DNA from: Cladosporium sp. IMV 00045
Taxonomy: Eukaryota > Ascomycota > Dothideomycetes > Cladosporiales > Cladosporiaceae
Length of the DNA: 11,651 nt
Assembly: GCA_001931905.2 (NCBI GenBank)
Contig: MSJI02000890.1
Span: forward strand, 1 to 11,651
Reading direction: 5' to 3'
Shown here: positions 8,206 to 11,651 of the stretch, one piece after another
How positions within the stretch are numbered: position 1 is the first letter of the stretch
Layout: the number at the start of each line of letters is the position of its first letter
The notes under the pieces: generated by a model
What the model was told of the DNA's origin: nothing
The model's database searches: none
Seen by the model: only the letters and a program-made list of their open reading frames with translations
Program-made: the position numbers and the translations under genes

Positions 8206-10528
8206 ATGTCCGCTGCAATGGTCCCCCCGAGGCCTATTAAGAGGTTGTTGGTTGCTAATAGGTATGTTTTCGACCTGTTTACATCGATTGGAAGAGGATA
8301 GTACGATCTACTATGGGAGTTTGAACAAGAACAAGAATCGAAACACTACGAGAAAAGGAAGGAGGAGGGAACCCCCACCAACCAACCGGCCAATTCTCTC
8401 ATCAAACCACAACTAACCACACTTCCAATCCCCCAGAGGCGAAATCGCCACCCGCATCCTCAGCACCGCCCGCGAACTCGACCTGCAAACCTACGCCCTT
8501 TACACCCCCACGGACACCTCCCACACGCACTCGGCGACGCACTCCCTGCCCCTCCCCTCTCCCTCTTCCTACATGGACATCCCCTGTCTCGTCTCCCTCG
8601 CCAAGCAAAACGCCATAGACGCCGTGCACCCCGGCTATGGCTTTCTGAGCGAAAGCGCCGAATTTGCTGCTGCTATGCGAGAAGCAGGGATTGCAGTCGT
8701 GGGGCCTGGGGAGGAGATACTCTCTCGCACGGGGGATAAGTTGGCTGCGAGGCGGTTGGCGGGGGAGTGTGGCGTTCCTGTCTTGCCGGCGTTGGAAGAA
8801 GTTGTGGGAAATGGGAGTTTTGATGCCGTGAGGCGGTTCGTGGAGAGGGTTGGCTTACCGGTCATGATCAAAGCGGTAGACGGGGGAGGAGGACGTGGTA
8901 TGCGGCTCGTGAGGGTTTGGGACGATTTGGAGGCGTCGGTGGAGAGGGCGGGGAGGGAGAGTGCGAGTGGCAGGGTTTTTGTCGAGAAGGCTGCCGTTGA
9001 GGGGTGGAGGCATGTGGAAGTGCAGGTTTTGGGTGATGGGGAGGGGGAGGTCAGGCATCTTTGGGAGAGGGAGTGTAGTCTTCAGAGGAGGTTTCAGAAG
9101 GTTGTTGAGTTGGCTGTTTCGACGGTGGAGGATAGGGGGGTGGTGGGGAGGGTGGTTGAGGCGGCTATGAGGATGGCGAGGGAGGTGAGTGCCGTGATGA
9201 TCTTGTTTTGTTTCGCTTTCCTTTTGTTCTTCAATCACTTCTTCAAAGTACTTGATGGCGACGAAGAAGTGCTGACTTTGGATGTTCCTCAGATCCGCTA
9301 TAAGTCCCTAGGCACGTTCGAGTTCCTGGTCAATCCTTCAACAGGCGAGTTCTATTTCCTGGAAATCAACCCTCGCCTTCAAGTCGAGCACACCATCACC
9401 GAATCTATTTGCTCTCTAGACATCGTTAAGATCCAACTGCAACTGGCTCAAGGCCTGTCTCTCGAACAGACGGACCTGGCTGGCTTTCCTCAAGATCCCT
9501 CAACGCCGCCACCTCAGCGTTCGATTCAACTTCGCCTCACAGCTGAAGATCCGGAGAAGAATTACTCACTCAGCATTGGCAAGATCCAATCATTTCACTT
9601 CCCGTCTGGTAACGGAGTGCGCGTAGACACCGCGCTTGTCAACAACGCACCCGCCATCGTGAGCGCGGACTTCGACTCAGTCATCGCAAAGATCATCCAC
9701 ACAGCTCCAACATGGGAAGACGTGGTCCGCAAAGCCCGTCGTGCTCTGCAAGACACGAGCGTCACGGGAGTCAAGACCAACCTCGACATTCTCAGCGCCA
9801 TTGTCGAGCATCCAGATTTCATTGCCGGAGCCTGCGATACGCAATGGCTCGAAAGCCACCACGAGGAACTCCTCGTCCTGAGCCGCTCCATCCGTGATGC
9901 CAGAGTGGAAGCAGCATCCAAGTCCCCTCTGACTTCTTCATCGTCTTCCAACCAAACTACCTCTTCCCTCACGACAGCAACTTCCAGCACAACCCCCCTC
10001 TTCCGCCCCAAAGACGCCTGGAATTTGACCCTCACACCAAAGAACCAAAACCAGAACCAGTCCTCCCAACAACCTCTCCCCCACCACCTCCTCCTCACCC
10101 GCATCCTCCGCAACGACTTCCCCACCTCCCTCACGGCCGAAATAACCCACACACCCCCTGGCAGCAGCACCTCTCCGCCACAAGCACAGAACTACACCCT
10201 TAACCTCCAATCCACCTCCTCCTCAGCATCCACAACCCAATCCCACCGCACAGGCGACGCCTCGAATCCAACCCACGTCTTGGTCCCCCTCAGCGGTGCT
10301 CTGGTGGAAGTCAACGTGGATGTTGGCGACTCGATCCGCGAAGGAGACGTCATTTGCGTGGTCAGGCAGATGAAAATGGAGATTGAAGTCAGGGCGAAGA
10401 GGGGAGGAGTTGTGGAGTTTGTGTTGGAAGTGGAGGATGGAGAGGAGGTGAGGGAGGGGATGTTGGCTGCTGTTGTTGTTGGAGAGGGAGAGGAAGGGGT
10501 GGGAGAAAAGGGGAGGGCGAAGCTGTGA
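8206..10528 (+). CDS. Biotin carboxylase fused to a biotinyl domain (acyl-CoA carboxylase alpha-like)
   Basis: A 679-residue biotin-dependent carboxylase subunit: ATP and bicarbonate carboxylate the biotin on its own C-terminal domain; the acceptor substrate is unknown. Exons are 8206-8261, 8437-9184 and 9293-10528. An in-frame TAG at 8191 fixes the start at 8206 or the second ATG at 8218. Order: N-terminal domain from LLVANRGEIATRIL (residue 14 on); ATP-grasp with Lys164, GGGGRGM (168-174), HVEVQVL, Glu278 and EINPRLQVEH (292-301); C-terminal lobe with Arg349 (QLRLTAEDP); Ser/Thr/Asn/Gln-rich linker (about 475-595); biotinyl domain 596-668 with MKM and biotin Lys629. The His of the usual QRRHQK motif is Phe238, and the biotin site reads RQMKM instead of EAMKM. 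There is no obvious mitochondrial presequence, unlike 3-methylcrotonyl-CoA carboxylase alpha, and no carboxyltransferase domain, unlike pyruvate or urea carboxylase. A long out-of-frame upstream ORF (8007-8240) overlaps the start if the leader is that long. Confidence 0.92.
9185..9292 (+). other. Intron 2 of the biotin carboxylase gene, 108 nt, stop-free and in frame
   Basis: Donor GTGAGT, branch-like GCTGAC at 9271-9276, acceptor CTCAG. The intron is phase 0, a multiple of three and has no stop, so the unspliced frame stays open through it. I treat it as an intron because its 36 codons, rich in Phe/Leu, would fall between MARE and IRYKSLGTFEF, where biotin carboxylases have no insertion. Confidence 0.88.
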
Positions 10529-10707
10529 TTTGGTCGATATTCTGTTAGAATCAAGGCGGTGGGAATTGATGATATTGTATTCGGCTTGTAGCTCTGTGAG
10601 GCTCAACTCTAGTTTAGGAAAGATTCATAGTCATTGATTCCTCGTACATTCGGCAAAATAATCACTTGAAAATGTAAAGAGACAAAGCAACCACACAACC
10701 CCCCTAA
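10529..10707. other. Short convergent spacer
   Basis: 179 bp between the stop codons of the biotin carboxylase (+) and the acetyltransferase (-). The two 3' UTRs must share or nearly share this space, so overlapping antisense 3' ends are possible. No terminator-like hairpin is evident. Confidence 0.7.
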
Positions 10708-11528
10708 TCACTGCACAGGCGGCACGAACCCATCCTCCTCACCACCCCCCTTTCCTCCCTTAGCATCCAACCCCAACCTCTCCAACCACCTAACCGGCTT
10801 CCCTTCTCCCAAACCCTCCCCAAAAACCACCCCTGGCCTCCCCACCCTGAAAATCAACGTATCCCTCAACCCCAACATGGGACTCTCAAAAGACGCGTCG
10901 AGCCTCTCGACGAGTTCGAAGCCGCATTTCGTCAGAACGTGCTGGCTCGCGAAATTGGCCGCGTCGGTTTCCGCTTGGATGTAATCATATTCTGGCCCTG
11001 AGGTGGTATCTGAGGAGGGTGAGGGGAAGTGGGAGAAAAAGGCTGGGATGAAGGCGCGGAGCGCTTCGGTTGCGTAGCCGAGGGATGTGTGCGCTGGCGA
11101 GGGGAATCAGTGGTCTTTCTTTTCTTCCTTTTTGATGTCTCTTTAGGATTATGACTTGGAAGAGGGACGAAGGGTGTGAAGCGGGGTTTTTGGGTGAATG
11201 GGTGGAAGAAGAGGAGTGGGAGATATCCCGGTCAACAAAGGCAGCAAATAGTCAGTAGATAGAGAGAGTAATAGCAAGGGAGGAAGAACAAAAATCTCAC
11301 TCACCAGGATGAATCAAATACCCAATCTCAGGCAAATTGTAACAGCCCATGATCCCCACCACCGGCTCGGGAGAATCGCCGTCTCCATTTCCATTTGCAT
11401 CCTCATTTGCCTCAACACCATCACCAGTTCTTTTGCGCGTGATGACAAAGTTGAAAACATCCTTGCCCAGCGCGCGAGCGCTCAGCCATTTCTCTGCTAC
11501 GGTGCGGTTGTTGGGGACGACGCCTGAT
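10708..11528 (-). CDS. GNAT-family N-acetyltransferase (5' partial)
   Basis: Acetyl-CoA-dependent N-acetyltransferase, RimJ/RimL-like (Acetyltransf_3 type); substrate unknown. On the minus strand two exons are visible, 11528-11305 and 11093-10708, joined by a 211-nt phase-1 intron (GTGAGT to CGCCAG). About 200 residues are seen. The upper exon starts after a TTTAG acceptor, so at least one more exon lies past the right edge. It encodes SGVVPNNRTVAEKWLSARAL, then an acidic Gly/Asn/Asp-rich insert, then VVGIMGCYNLPEIGYLIHP. The lower exon gives the acetyl-CoA-binding motif A (LGYATEALRAF), then the typical AANFASQHVLTKCGF helix and FELVERL strand, and ends in a Gly/Lys-rich tail (FVPPVQ). Continuity of the GNAT fold across the intron supports the splice. 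The three residues before GYATEAL read TSL, not the WGK-like form common in the family. Confidence 0.87.
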
Positions 11529-11651
11529 CTAAATGAAATAGAAACACACCATTAGCTACATTTTCATAACGAGGGAAGAAGATCAACAAAAGAACGCCCT
11601 TCCACTGAAACATTGACCCCAATCCTCTTTTTTTTTTTTTTTTTTTTTCTG
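11529..11651 (-). other. Partial upstream intron of the acetyltransferase gene, with T21/A21 run
   Basis: Upstream (higher-coordinate) sequence of the acetyltransferase reads as intron on the minus strand: branch-like GCTAAT near 11553-11558 and acceptor TTTAG at 11533-11529. No GTRAGT donor is found before the window ends. A 21-base T run on + (11628-11648) is the last element. Confidence 0.6.

Noticed and set aside
9595..10170. Minus-strand 191-codon open frame opposite the biotin carboxylase
   Set aside because: Shadow of the conserved + strand coding exon.
1..11528. A functional gene cluster joining glutamate dehydrogenase, carrier, carboxylase and acetyltransferase
   Set aside because: There are no shared regulatory motifs, no backbone biosynthetic enzyme and no transporter/regulator pair typical of fungal clusters; the carrier and dehydrogenase are ordinary housekeeping types.

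Overview
The window looks like ordinary gene-dense nuclear DNA of a filamentous ascomycete (Pezizomycotina; Dothideomycetes is my best guess, but the class cannot be fixed without a search). The signs are short introns with GTRAGT-type donors, CTRAC/CTAAY branch sites and YAG acceptors, pyrimidine-rich leaders, C-biased codon use, and proteins of clear fungal type. I see no transposon, rRNA, tRNA, CRISPR or virus-like sequence.

Layout, left to right. (1) 1-2860, +: the 3' end of the large NAD-specific glutamate dehydrogenase gene, with one terminal intron and its 5' end outside the window. (2) 3550-4516, +: a four-exon gene for a 165-residue, very basic protein rich in Ser-Pro-x-Lys motifs. 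It resembles the tail of linker histone H1 but has no globular domain, and its core is an 18-bp coding minisatellite. (3) 5509-7013, +: a three-exon mitochondrial carrier closest to the yeast YPR011C (APS/PAPS) type. A short upstream ORF overlaps its start codon as ATGA. (4) 8206-10528, +: a three-exon biotin carboxylase fused to a biotinyl domain (679 residues), divergent, with no visible mitochondrial presequence and no carboxyltransferase domain or neighbour. (5) 10708-11528, -: the last two exons of a GNAT-family N-acetyltransferase that converges on gene 4; its 5' part lies beyond the right edge.

The genes do not form an evident pathway. Glutamate catabolism, nucleotide-type mitochondrial transport and biotin-dependent carboxylation are all metabolic, but four tandem genes plus one convergent gene, separated by 0.2-1.2 kb, is normal fungal spacing. 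The long gaps (2861-3549, 4517-5508, 7014-8205) hold UTR and promoter sequence with simple repeats and no gene I can support.

No wholly new system is evident. The points most worth a second look are the SPAK repeat protein, the unusual residues of the stand-alone biotin carboxylase, its stop-free 108-nt intron, and the overlapping uORF of the carrier. All splice sites were read by eye and rest on frame continuity, consensus sites and family alignment; no transcript data were available.
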